From an uncultured Oscillibacter sp. (GTDB lineage Bacteria; Bacillota; Clostridia; Oscillospirales; Oscillospiraceae): a stretch of 24,681 bases of DNA. The position numbers were made by a program, and so were the translations under genes. The DNA lies in contig UQUC01000026.1 of the NCBI GenBank assembly GCA_900544105.1, positions 1-24,681 on the forward strand, in the 5' to 3' direction. The notes below the pieces were generated by a model. That model was given only the letters and a program-made list of their open reading frames with translations. It was not told the DNA's origin and did not search any database. Below are positions 1-6,943 of this stretch, piece after piece (position 1 is the first letter of the stretch; the number at the start of each line of letters is the position of its first letter).

Positions 1-24
1 GGGGTATTCCAACTTTTGTGTGGG
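1..24 (+). repeat. left terminal inverted repeat of the transposon
   Basis: It matches the reverse complement of 11979-12002 at 23 of 24 positions; the single difference is base 4 (G here, T in the other end). The outer end is base 1. A weak second half-site ending in GTGTGGG lies at 55-72, about 48 bp further in, so the left end appears less regular than the right end. Confidence 0.85.
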
Positions 25-127
25 TTGGGCGGAAAAAATCAGGGAGCTGAGAGCTAAATCGTTTCGTGTGGGAACGGCGCAAAAAAGTTGTGCTGAGTTT
101 CTTTTCTCGTGTGCTACCAATTTAAGA

Positions 128-159
128 CCTCCTGTTATAGAATTTTCTGTAACAGGAGG
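128..159 (+). promoter_or_regulatory. hairpin that sequesters the ribosome binding site of the first gene
   Basis: Arms 128-140 and 147-159 pair over 13 bp (one G-U) around the loop AATTTT. The right arm contains AGGAGG, the Shine-Dalgarno sequence of the gene starting at 168, so in the transcript the ribosome site would be double-stranded. This would damp translation of the first cargo gene unless the hairpin is opened. It would also block read-through translation of transcripts entering from outside the transposon, a known device in IS10 and other insertion sequences. The structure is visible; its effect is inferred. Confidence 0.65.
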
Positions 160-167
160 TGATTTTT

Positions 168-482
168 ATGAGCAGAAAAGACCCGTATTTTTCCTTCAAA
201 GACAGAGACAGCGTAGAGTACAAACCTCAGTATGGGACGGCGTACACGCTGCGTCAGGAGAAAATCCTGTCAGGCGAATTGCCCTTGGAGGACATCCGCC
301 CCAACGAACTGAGCCTGCTGAAGCAGAAGGCAAAACACCTCGGCGATATGGAGGGCTACGAGATAGCGACCCTGCGTTACGAGGAGATGCTGCATCCCCT
401 GGATGCCTACTACAATCACTACACCGCCGAGGAAGCAGCGGAAATCCTTCGGAAGCTGACGCCGCCGGGGTTTGAGTCGTAG
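168..482 (+). CDS. hypothetical protein, transposon cargo (104 aa)
   Basis: I do not recognise this protein. ATG 168 is chosen because AGGAGGT ends 7 nt upstream; the frame extends to 159 but without a ribosome site. The product is small, soluble and acidic, with a charged N-terminal part (SRKDPYFSFKDRDS) and a mostly helical remainder (RQEKILSGELPLEDIRPNELSLLKQ begins the helical part; a second helix is AEEAAEILRKL). No membrane segment or signal peptide is seen. It is the first gene inside the left transposon end, lies 19 nt before the next gene, and is probably translated with it. Its ribosome site is buried in a perfect-looking hairpin. It could be a transposition accessory factor or unrelated cargo; nothing in the sequence decides between them. 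Confidence 0.7.
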   Translation: MSRKDPYFSFKDRDSVEYKPQYGTAYTLRQEKILSGELPLEDIRPNELSLLKQKAKHLGDMEGYEIATLRYEEMLHPLDAYYNHYTAEEAAEILRKLTPPGFES

Positions 483-501
483 GCGGCGGAAGGCAACTCC
501 G

Positions 502-897
502 ATGGACACGAGCCGCAGAAACAATGTTCCTCCGTGCAAGGACGACGATGATATTTGGTACTGGGGCTACTCCATATTCGTGCCGCATATTCCCAACACG
601 CGGGCGTATCCCTATGTGTCCCGCATCATGGGTCCAGACCCCAAGTACCGCTTTGCCCGCAAGTTCCTGCAATACCAGTGGCCGCCAAAGACACCGAAAG
701 GCCGACGGTTCGATGTGGAGCTGCCGGGAGATGGCGTCTATGAGGTCGGCATCAAACGATGGAACGCGGACAAGACCCTGCTGCTGGAGCGGCAGGTATA
801 CTGGCTGTTGCTGCTGGATGGCAACGAGTACACCATCCCCAAGTGGCAGGTGCTGCCGCTGGTGGAGGCACTACGCAGTGGTACGCTCGGTGCCTGA
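502..897 (+). CDS. hypothetical protein, transposon cargo (131 aa)
   Basis: This protein is not recognised. ATG 502 is preferred because GGCGGAAGG lies about 10 nt upstream; a TTG at 472 in the same frame would overlap the previous gene by 11 nt and has no good ribosome site. The N-terminus has a run of four aspartates (CKDDDDIWYWGYSIF), followed by an aromatic- and arginine-rich stretch (YPYVSRIMGPDPKYRFARKF) and a beta-rich C-terminal half with alternating hydrophobic residues (DGVYEVGIKRW, RQVYWLLLLDG). No membrane anchor is evident. It forms a two-gene unit with the gene at 168 and is followed at once by an intrinsic terminator. Function unknown. Confidence 0.7.
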   Translation: MDTSRRNNVPPCKDDDDIWYWGYSIFVPHIPNTRAYPYVSRIMGPDPKYRFARKFLQYQWPPKTPKGRRFDVELPGDGVYEVGIKRWNADKTLLLERQVYWLLLLDGNEYTIPKWQVLPLVEALRSGTLGA

Positions 898-910
898 AGA
901 ACAAAGAGAA

Positions 911-937
911 CCCCTGTGAGGTCAATCCTCACAGGGG
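911..937 (+). repeat. 27-bp direct repeat, copy 1 (terminator stem-loop)
   Basis: It is identical over 27 bp to 1611-1637, and the similarity continues for several bases (ATCTTT with one preceding mismatch). The two copies bracket the XRE regulator gene. Confidence 0.9.
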
Positions 938-946
938 CATCTTTTT
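911..946 (+). terminator. intrinsic terminator after the two left-end cargo genes
   Basis: An 11-bp perfect GC-rich stem (911-921 with 927-937, loop TCAAT) is followed by CATCTTTTT. It closes the transcription unit that ends at 897. The stem-loop sequence is repeated exactly at 1611-1637. Confidence 0.85.
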
Positions 947-977
947 AATGGCACAGTAGAGAAATGCTTATATAAAG

Positions 978-1418
978 TCACTCCTGTCCGCGCTCCTCCA
1001 TATACTTAAACACTTCTTTATCGGATTTAGCCCTTTTATACCAACCAATGCCTATCATAACAAAGCCAACAATCATTACTACAGTCCTAATTGTTGACGC
1101 TGACGAGAGGAAGCAAGAGGCAACAAGTCCTGTACCAGCACCCGTAAAGAAGTCTACGAGTGATTTCTCATACTTTATTTTTCCCAATACGCGCTCCTTG
1201 TCAATAGCTTTTACCATTTTGGAATCCCCCTTCAGTAATGTATCAAGCGATACATCAAATTGATTGCTCATTGCTATGAGAATCTGTAAATCCGGATAAC
1301 TCTTTTCGTTTTCCCAATTCGAAACCGTCTGTCTTGTAACATGGAATAACTCACCAAACTGTTCTTGCGTTAATTGCTGCTCATTACGAATTGCTGATAT
1401 TTGATTTCCTATGCTCAT
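978..1418 (-). CDS. XRE-family helix-turn-helix regulator with C-terminal membrane segments (146 aa)
   Basis: An N-terminal XRE/Cro-type DNA-binding domain covers about residues 3-62. The recognition region is LTQEQFGELFHVTRQTVSNW (17-36) and is followed by the family-typical WENEKSYPDLQIL. The C-terminal half has two hydrophobic stretches (about 90-107 and 111-127), then a basic YKRAK and a charged tail, so the protein is probably a membrane-tethered regulator; such XRE-plus-TM proteins are common in Firmicutes. ATG 1418 gives the normal XRE N-terminus; an in-frame extension to 1499 contains GTG and TTG codons nearer the GAGGGAG ribosome site, so a start a few codons upstream is possible. 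It is transcribed opposite to the defence operon and lies between two 27-bp repeats. Target genes are unknown; autoregulation is plausible given the palindrome in its promoter. Confidence 0.88.
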   Translation of the reverse strand: MSIGNQISAIRNEQQLTQEQFGELFHVTRQTVSNWENEKSYPDLQILIAMSNQFDVSLDTLLKGDSKMVKAIDKERVLGKIKYEKSLVDFFTGAGTGLVASCFLSSASTIRTVVMIVGFVMIGIGWYKRAKSDKEVFKYMEERGQE

Positions 1419-1476
1419 GGTCAGCACCAACTCCCTCTCTGAAAAGAATTTACTACGACCTTGCTTCTTGTCTACT

Positions 1477-1505
1477 ATTATGTAAGAAAAACAGCGCAAA
1501 GTAAA
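1477..1505 (-). promoter_or_regulatory. promoter of the XRE regulator
   Basis: Reading the minus strand, TTTACT (1505-1500), a 17-nt spacer and CATAAT (1482-1477) form a sigma-A type promoter about 60 nt upstream of the start codon. The -35 box is one arm of the palindrome at 1500-1515. Confidence 0.55.
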
Positions 1506-1515
1506 GCAATTTACT
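1500..1515. promoter_or_regulatory. palindrome at the -35 box of the XRE gene, candidate operator
   Basis: Perfect arms AGTAAA and TTTACT are separated by GCAA. The position over the -35 element of the regulator's own promoter suggests an autoregulatory operator. This is inferred from location and symmetry only. Confidence 0.45.
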
Positions 1516-1610
1516 TTTTACATTGCGTTTTTCGTGTGGTTAAGTAGGTTTCGCAAATTCTTTTCGACAAACTCGAAGGCAATTCAACAACAGCGAATTA
1601 TAGAAAGATG

Positions 1611-1645
1611 CCCCTGTGAGGTCAATCCTCACAGGGGTATCTTTG
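1611..1645 (-). terminator. stem-loop, copy 2 of the 27-bp repeat, probable terminator
   Basis: The stem-loop at 1611-1637 is identical to 911-937. It lies just downstream of the minus-strand gene ending at 1651, where it would be followed on that strand by CATCTTTC, a weak U-tract. On the plus strand the tail is TATCTTTG. It may work in either direction and separates the transposase/RHH unit from the XRE promoter. Confidence 0.6.
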
Positions 1646-1650
1646 TTGTA

Positions 1651-1878
1651 TCATTTTGAATTGTATTCCCTCAGAATATTCTGAGCAATAAAGTCGATTT
1701 TGTCCTCCACGCTCATAGAGGCGTAGGACTCAGACACGGGAGGCGCTTCCATCCGCACGAACTCCTCACAGAACCGTACCGCCATCGCCTCAGCGGTGGT
1801 GCCAAGTTTGGCGCACAGCGCGGCCATCTGCTCGTACAGGGCGGTTTCCATGTCAATCCGTACATCTGCCATTGCCAT
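1651..1878 (-). CDS. RelB/DinJ-like ribbon-helix-helix protein without a toxin neighbour (75 aa)
   Basis: The N-terminus (VRIDMETALYEQMAALCAKL, from residue 6) has the beta-strand/helix/helix pattern of RelB/DinJ-type antitoxins: an RID strand, then the GTTAEAMAVRF turn-helix. The C-terminal part (SVEDKIDFIAQNIL) resembles the toxin-binding tails of such proteins. ATG 1878 follows GGAGG by 9 nt; a second ATG at 1872 is possible. The gene begins 2 nt after the transposase stop codon, so both are on one transcript. No RelE/YafQ-type toxin is encoded next to it. It may therefore be a DNA-binding partner or regulator of the transposase instead of an antitoxin; that is inference. The RHH assignment is by pattern only. 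Confidence 0.75.
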   Translation of the reverse strand: MAMADVRIDMETALYEQMAALCAKLGTTAEAMAVRFCEEFVRMEAPPVSESYASMSVEDKIDFIAQNILREYNSK

Positions 1879-1879
1879 G

Positions 1880-3502
1880 TTACTCTACCTCCTGCTCTTC
1901 TGCCGCACAGGACCCATCCTGCAACTGGCATTCACCGTTGTCATCGTCCTCACGGACATAGTTGCTGAAGGCCAGCAGCGAGTCTTCCTGCGGCGCAAAC
2001 TCCGGCTTCATAGAGCAGACCGTTTCCCAGTGTACCTTCGGCTTCGAGAACGAAAGGAGCGACATATATCCCATCGCGTGAGGCGGCTTGTCGCAAGAAG
2101 GCTCCTCGGCAACAGGGACGCTCTCCGTCTGCATCGTGTAGACAACGAGAGCCGCAACCTTGTCGCTGTAAAGAGCCCGCGCACGCAGCCGTTCAAAGCT
2201 GTACCCGTTCCCCATGCGGCTCATGTCCTCCACCATCCGGTTCAAGCCCTCCGTTACGGCATTGGTAAAGCGGCGGTTGGGTTCAAAGTAATTGAAGATT
2301 TCCTCGTGCCACTTCCTCGTGAGGGTGTTCTTGGCCGAACGAAGGTCGTCAAACAGCTCCGGCTCCACCTCGAACCGCTTCTTCCATGCCTCGATTTGAC
2401 GGCAGCCGGAGGGAGGGATAAGCTCCGCCCATTCCTTGCAGTATGCCTCCGCCGTCTTGCGGTCAGGGGCGGTGTAGATGCGGTCAAAGCGTTCCTTGAT
2501 AAGCCGCAGATGGTTGAACTCAGGGAAAGTCGCGCAGATATTTGCCATTGCGCTGATACGCCTCTCACTCTTGGCGAGATTCTTGGCGTTGAACTTGAAC
2601 AGATAGGTGTTCGTCTGGGCGAGGTTCCGCACCGCAATCATGCGCTTCTTTGCGCCGCCCTCCGGCTCCGCTTGGATGAGGGCGCCGATATAGGCCATGA
2701 TTTTGCTGCGGGCCTTGGCGATTTTCTCATAGACGGACTGGCAGACATGGAACTTGTCCACGACGATGGCGGCATTGGGCAAGCACTCCTGCACATAAGT
2801 ACGGTAGCCACAGGACATATCCATCGTTACGACCTCGATATTGGTGTCGTAGCCGACCATGCTCTCAATGGCTGCAATGACGGTATCCTTCTTGTTATCG
2901 GGACACATCTCCAGCAGAACACGGTTCTCAATGTCTGTAAAGATGGCCCGCATATTATGGACAATGTGCTTTTCATCAATGCCCAATACGCGGGGAGCGA
3001 TAACAGGGCCATGGGCTGACGCCAACTCTTTGGAATACTCGTCAAAAATTTTGCCGATGATAGTGTCGGAATAGCCGTATTTCAGGGCGACTGTACTCAG
3101 CGGCTTGGTAAACGCCTCGTGTCTGATTTCGTCATAAAGCCGCCTTGTCAAATGCCGGCTCTCCATAATGTCCGGCGATGGCGGGGAAAAGGACCTTCCG
3201 CATTCGCTACAGATGTACCGTTGCACCGTCAGGTCTATATCGACCTTCGTGCGTCCGCTGTTGACATCGTGAATGCGGCGCGGAGCCCCTGTTTGGCCGT
3301 GTGCGTGAACGGCGGTACTGCCGCAGAAACGGCATTTTCGGTTTCGGTAGTCCTCCACATGGCAGGAGAACAGTAAGTAAGGATGCCCTGCCTTGGGCCG
3401 ATAGCAGGCATCTTCAATTATGCCGCGCAAATTCAGGTGCGGAATGGGAATGACCTCCTCCATATCATCCGGAGTCAGTCGAATGTGATTCACAGTCTTC
3501 AT
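1880..3502 (-). CDS. tnpA: ISL3-family transposase (540 aa)
   Basis: This DDE transposase would excise and insert DNA between matching terminal inverted repeats. The ISL3 architecture is complete. An N-terminal zinc finger has CRFC (57-60) and CSEC (98-101). A helix-turn-helix region follows (about 118-165). The RNase H-like catalytic core has D176 in GIDEKH, D249 in VVDKFHV and E418 in NAVTEGLNRM, with the usual long helical insertion between the second Asp and the Glu. About 80 residues after the core form a polar tail. Length is somewhat above the 400-440 aa of classic ISL3 enzymes but matches larger clostridial members. ATG 3502 is chosen for GAGAGG upstream and because homology starts there; the frame stays open to 3643. 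No frameshift or stop is seen, so it should be active. It is divergent from hsdM and followed directly by the RHH gene. Confidence 0.93.
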   Translation of the reverse strand: MKTVNHIRLTPDDMEEVIPIPHLNLRGIIEDACYRPKAGHPYLLFSCHVEDYRNRKCRFCGSTAVHAHGQTGAPRRIHDVNSGRTKVDIDLTVQRYICSECGRSFSPPSPDIMESRHLTRRLYDEIRHEAFTKPLSTVALKYGYSDTIIGKIFDEYSKELASAHGPVIAPRVLGIDEKHIVHNMRAIFTDIENRVLLEMCPDNKKDTVIAAIESMVGYDTNIEVVTMDMSCGYRTYVQECLPNAAIVVDKFHVCQSVYEKIAKARSKIMAYIGALIQAEPEGGAKKRMIAVRNLAQTNTYLFKFNAKNLAKSERRISAMANICATFPEFNHLRLIKERFDRIYTAPDRKTAEAYCKEWAELIPPSGCRQIEAWKKRFEVEPELFDDLRSAKNTLTRKWHEEIFNYFEPNRRFTNAVTEGLNRMVEDMSRMGNGYSFERLRARALYSDKVAALVVYTMQTESVPVAEEPSCDKPPHAMGYMSLLSFSKPKVHWETVCSMKPEFAPQEDSLLAFSNYVREDDDNGECQLQDGSCAAEEQEVE

Positions 3503-3690
3503 CGTGGTATACCTCTCAAATTCATCAAAAATAATGTGCCGGGGAAATGTATTCAAATAATTGATGAAGACTACGCTATTTACTTTTGGTATACCGTGAC
3601 CATAGAATAGCACAAATGTTCTGTTCGCGCAAGGGGGTTGCAAAAATTTTCTGTTTTCGGTAGATTTTGGAATAAAAATGATGAATTATG
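3503..3690. other. divergent intergenic region between transposase and hsdM promoter
   Basis: No gene is seen here. The 8-bp palindrome GGTATACC occurs twice (3506-3513, beside the transposase ribosome site, and 3588-3595), 82 bp apart. On the minus strand a weak promoter reading TTGAAT, 17 nt, TATTTT can be drawn near the first copy. I cannot assign the transposase promoter with confidence. Confidence 0.4.
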
Positions 3691-3718
3691 TTGCGAATTG
3701 AAAAATGTGTGCTATAAT
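3691..3718 (+). promoter_or_regulatory. promoter of the hsd defence operon
   Basis: TTGCGA (3691-3696), a 16-nt spacer and a consensus TATAAT (3713-3718). The hsdM start codon is about 130 nt downstream of the expected transcription start, leaving a long leader. It is the only strong promoter seen before hsdM and probably serves all seven genes to 11800. Confidence 0.75.
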
Positions 3719-3746
3719 GAAAATGTCGAAGACTACAGAGAACTTC

Positions 3747-3791
3747 GATGAGAAACGGGCCCGTTTCTCATCCTTTGCCTTGGCAAAGGAT
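3747..3791 (+). promoter_or_regulatory. double palindrome in the hsdM leader
   Basis: Bases 3747-3772 are a perfect 26-bp palindrome with centre CGGG/CCCG. Overlapping it by three bases, 3770-3779 and 3782-3791 form a second perfect 10-bp stem around a TT loop. A weaker stem CGAAG/CTTCG (3727-3731, 3743-3747) abuts the first. The stems compete for shared bases. The site lies between promoter and hsdM and could be an operator for a dimeric repressor or an mRNA structure that delays restriction gene expression. Structure seen; role inferred. Confidence 0.6.
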
Positions 3792-3852
3792 GATTCTCTT
3801 CTGTACGCAGGCATGGATGAGGAATTGGCCGTCATTGGAAAGGATGGAGCAC

Positions 3853-5634
3853 ATGACGACCAGTAACGAACGCATTGCATCTACCGGCAAGAATATACAG
3901 GAAAAAGCCAACTTAATTTGGAATGTGGCAAACACCCTCTTTGGCGCGTTTAAGCCCCATGAGTACGGACTCGTCATCCTGCCGATGGCGGTCATCAAGC
4001 GGTTCCACGACTGCCTGCTGCCGACCCATCAGGCAGTGCTGGACAAGTACAAGGAGGTGCAGCACCTCGCCGTGAAGGAGGGCTTCCTCTGCGCCGCCTC
4101 TGGCTACCAGTTCTATAACATCAGCCCATTTACCTTCGAAACGCTGAAAGCGGACCCCGAAAACATCAATGAGAATTTCCGCGCTTTCCTGAACGGCTTT
4201 TCTGACAATGTGCAGGACATTTTGGCGCGGATGAACTTCCACGCCCAAATCGACCGCATGGAGGAGGCCGGTCTGCTGTATCAGGTTATCGTGGACTTCT
4301 GCTCCGAGCAGGGCGATATGCGCCCCGAAAAAATCAGCGCAGTGGATATGGGCTATATCTTCGAGAACTTGGTGCAGCGGTTCTCCGAGTCCTACAACGA
4401 GGAGGCCGGAGCGCACTTCACCAGCCGCGATATTATCTATCTCATGTGCGACCTGCTGGTCAGCAATGCAAAATTTGATGGGGACGGCATCTCCAAGACG
4501 GTTTACGACATGACGATGGGCACCAGCCAGATGCTCACCTGCATGGAGGAACGGCTCAAGCAGTTGGACGCCGATGCGGATGTCACCTGCTTCGGGCAGG
4601 AGCTGAATCCCTTTACGTTTGGCATCGCCAAGGCGGATATGCTCATTCGCGGCGGCGACCCCGACAATATGCAGTTTGGCAACACGCTGGACGATGATAA
4701 ATTCAGCGGGTATCAGTTCGATTACGAAATTTCTAACCCGCCCTTCGGTATCGACTGGAAGCGAGAGGCCCCCAAGGTCGAGGCGGAGCATAAAAAGGGC
4801 GGCGCGGGGCGTTTTGGACCCGGTCTGCCCAGCAAGAGCGATGGACAGATGCTGTTCATGCTCAACGGACTTGCCAAGCTGAAGCCGGATGGCCGCATGG
4901 CTATCATCCAAAACGGCTCGTCCCTGTTCACCGGCGATGCCGGCTCCGGGCAGAGCGAGATTCGTCGCTATCTCATTGAAAACGACTGGCTGGACGCTAT
5001 TGTTCAGTTGCCCAACGACAGCTTTTATAATACCGGAATCGCCACTTATATTTGGATTATCACCAAGGACAAGCCAGAGGAGCATATCGGCAAGGTGCAG
5101 CTTATCGACGCCAGCAAGTGCTATGAGCCCCGCCGCAAATCCATCGGTAACAAGCGTGTGGACATCACCGATGTCTGCCGCGAGCTTATCGTCAAGGCCT
5201 ACGGCGCATACGCGGACCACACCTACCAGCGGGAGCTGGAGTCCGGCGCACATATCGTCTGCAAGAGCCGCGTGCTGGACAGCGTCAGCCTTGGCTACAA
5301 CAAAATCGTAGTAGAAACGCCGGAGATGGACGAGAACGGGCAGCCGGTACGCAAGCGTGGAAAGCCCGTGGCGGATACCTCCAAGCGGGACACGGAGAAT
5401 GTGCCGCTGGACGAGGACATGGACTCCTATCTGAGCCGTGAGGTACTGCCCTATAACCCCCATGCATGGATTGACAGGAGCAAGACCAAGGTGGGCTATG
5501 AAATCCCCTTCACCCGCACCTTCTATGAATACAAGCCCATTGAGCCTGCCGCAGAGATTGCCAAGCGCATCGAGGCCCATGAACAGTCGTTGATGCAGAA
5601 GCTCCACGACCTGTTCGGGAAGGATGGTGAGTGA
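3853..5634 (+). CDS. hsdM: type I restriction-modification system, DNA methyltransferase subunit HsdM (593 aa)
   Basis: HsdM uses S-adenosylmethionine to methylate adenine in the sequence chosen by HsdS and is also part of the restriction complex. The N-terminal helical HsdM domain covers about residues 12-150. GAHFTSRDII (186-195) is the usual entry to the catalytic domain. Motif IV, NPPF (295-298), is intact. Motif I reads YDMTMGTSQML (218-228) instead of the common DPTCGSGxxL form; the second Gly is Ser, so SAM binding may be altered, though variants with MGT are known in this subfamily. The C-terminal 200 residues hold the target-association region. ATG 3853 follows a GGATGGAG site; in-frame codons back to 3748 run through the palindromic leader and are not likely translated. 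Stop precedes hsdS by 1 nt. Codon use is GC-rich, unlike the cassette further downstream. Confidence 0.95.
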   Translation: MTTSNERIASTGKNIQEKANLIWNVANTLFGAFKPHEYGLVILPMAVIKRFHDCLLPTHQAVLDKYKEVQHLAVKEGFLCAASGYQFYNISPFTFETLKADPENINENFRAFLNGFSDNVQDILARMNFHAQIDRMEEAGLLYQVIVDFCSEQGDMRPEKISAVDMGYIFENLVQRFSESYNEEAGAHFTSRDIIYLMCDLLVSNAKFDGDGISKTVYDMTMGTSQMLTCMEERLKQLDADADVTCFGQELNPFTFGIAKADMLIRGGDPDNMQFGNTLDDDKFSGYQFDYEISNPPFGIDWKREAPKVEAEHKKGGAGRFGPGLPSKSDGQMLFMLNGLAKLKPDGRMAIIQNGSSLFTGDAGSGQSEIRRYLIENDWLDAIVQLPNDSFYNTGIATYIWIITKDKPEEHIGKVQLIDASKCYEPRRKSIGNKRVDITDVCRELIVKAYGAYADHTYQRELESGAHIVCKSRVLDSVSLGYNKIVVETPEMDENGQPVRKRGKPVADTSKRDTENVPLDEDMDSYLSREVLPYNPHAWIDRSKTKVGYEIPFTRTFYEYKPIEPAAEIAKRIEAHEQSLMQKLHDLFGKDGE

Positions 5635-5635
5635 T

Positions 5636-6943
5636 ATGACGCCTACTGTGGGTTATACGGAGATGAAGGACAGCGGTATCGAGTGGGTGGGCATGATTCC
5701 GAAAGATTGGGACATCAACATTCTCTTCCAACTTGTTTCTCAGGTAAAAAACAAAAACAAAGATTTGACAGAAACCAATTTATTGTCTTTGAGTTACGGG
5801 AAAATCAAAAGAAAAAACATCGACCATACAGATGGTTTGATTCCTGCTTCATTTGACAGTTACAACATTATTGATACCGGGGACATTGTTCTGCGACTCA
5901 CTGACCTTCAAAATGACCAAACGAGCCTTCGTGTTGGACGCTCAACCGAAAAGGGAATTATTACTTCTGCTTATATAACATTGCGCCCCGTCAATCTCAA
6001 AACATCAAAATTTCTTTACTATTTGCTTCATGCGTTTGACATCAGAAAAGGTTTTTATGGAATGGGGGCAGGCGTGCGGCAAGGACTTACCTATGATGAG
6101 GTCAAAGTTCTGAAACTACCGCTTCCATCCATATCAGAACAAACCGCCATCGCTACATATCTCGACACACAGTGTGCCAAAATTGACGAAATTATCGCCG
6201 AAGCCAAGGCCAGCATTGAGGATTACAAGCAGTGGAAGGCATCCATCATCTACGAAGCCGTCACCAAGGGGATTGACCCCAATGCAGAGATGAAGGATAG
6301 CGGGATTGAGTGGGTTGCCAAGATTCCTGCACGGTGGCATAAAGGAAGAGTCAGCCAAGTTGCAAATGCTTATAATGGGGACCGTAGCAGTAACTATCCA
6401 AGCGGGAGCGATATTGTTAGCTCCGGAATATCGTTCTTGACATCTAACAATTTAGGCCAGATTAAACTTAATACGGATATTCAAACAAACAAGTTTATTA
6501 CATCAGAGAAATACCATTCCCTTAGAGGGGCAAAACTGCAAAAAGACGATATTGTATTTTGCTTACGCGGGAGTGTCGGAAAATGCTCTATAAACAAAAC
6601 GCTAACAGAAGGAAGTATTGCTTCATCCCTCATCTTGATTAGGCCTGTTGGAATAAATCCTGATTACCTTAATTATGTACTTCAAAACAGTGCCATAACC
6701 GAAACAGCAGTTATTTCGGCGATTGGTATTGGTTCGCTCAACCTTTCGGCGGAGAATATCATGAGTTTTTCTATTCCACTTCCTTCATTGGATGAACAGA
6801 AACGTATTGCCCAGTATTTAGATGAAACCTGTAGTTACCTTGATGACATTGTGTTAGAAAAACAACTCTTAATTGCAGACCTCGAATCTTACAAAAAATC
6901 TCTAATCTACGAAGTCGTAACTGGGAAAAGGAGGGTGTGCTGA
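5636..6943 (+). CDS. hsdS: type I restriction-modification system, specificity subunit HsdS (435 aa)
   Basis: HsdS recognises the bipartite target and holds HsdM and HsdR. It has two half-molecules, each opening with the same block MKDSGIEWV (residues 10-18 and 219-227) followed by a target recognition domain and closing with a conserved coiled-coil segment (EQTAIATYLDTQCAKIDEII near 165-184; DEQKRIAQYLDETCSYLDDI near the end). This is the normal circular two-TRD design at normal length. ATG 5636 sits just after the hsdM stop; an alternative ATG at 5624 overlaps hsdM. The TRDs are visibly AT-richer than the conserved blocks and than hsdM, as expected for swapped specificity domains. The stop codon overlaps the next start by one base. 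Recognition sequence cannot be predicted from this alone. Confidence 0.94.
   Translation: MTPTVGYTEMKDSGIEWVGMIPKDWDINILFQLVSQVKNKNKDLTETNLLSLSYGKIKRKNIDHTDGLIPASFDSYNIIDTGDIVLRLTDLQNDQTSLRVGRSTEKGIITSAYITLRPVNLKTSKFLYYLLHAFDIRKGFYGMGAGVRQGLTYDEVKVLKLPLPSISEQTAIATYLDTQCAKIDEIIAEAKASIEDYKQWKASIIYEAVTKGIDPNAEMKDSGIEWVAKIPARWHKGRVSQVANAYNGDRSSNYPSGSDIVSSGISFLTSNNLGQIKLNTDIQTNKFITSEKYHSLRGAKLQKDDIVFCLRGSVGKCSINKTLTEGSIASSLILIRPVGINPDYLNYVLQNSAITETAVISAIGIGSLNLSAENIMSFSIPLPSLDEQKRIAQYLDETCSYLDDIVLEKQLLIADLESYKKSLIYEVVTGKRRVC
5660..5700 (+). repeat. hsdS internal direct repeat, copy 1
   Basis: This 41-bp block encodes the MKDSGIEWVxxIP entry to the first TRD and recurs with a few changes at 6287-6327 before the second TRD. 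Such repeats allow exchange of recognition domains by homologous recombination. Confidence 0.75.
6287..6327 (+). repeat. hsdS internal direct repeat, copy 2
   Basis: This is the second copy of the block at 5660-5700, leading into the second TRD. Most differences are synonymous third-base changes, which shows that the protein motif is selected as well as the DNA. Confidence 0.75.

Noticed and set aside
43..50. Octamer GGAGCTGA inside the left end, identical to the right flank 12003-12010
   Set aside because: The outer edge of the left inverted repeat is base 1, so a target duplication must lie left of the window. An internal 8-mer match is most likely chance.
1880..3643. A stand-alone insertion sequence around the transposase
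   Set aside because: No inverted repeats matching the 1-24 motif were found directly flanking the transposase gene; the only matching ends are at 1-24 and 11979-12002.
3748..3852. 35-codon in-frame extension of hsdM
   Set aside because: It runs through the palindromic leader, has no ribosome site, and its composition is unlike HsdM.
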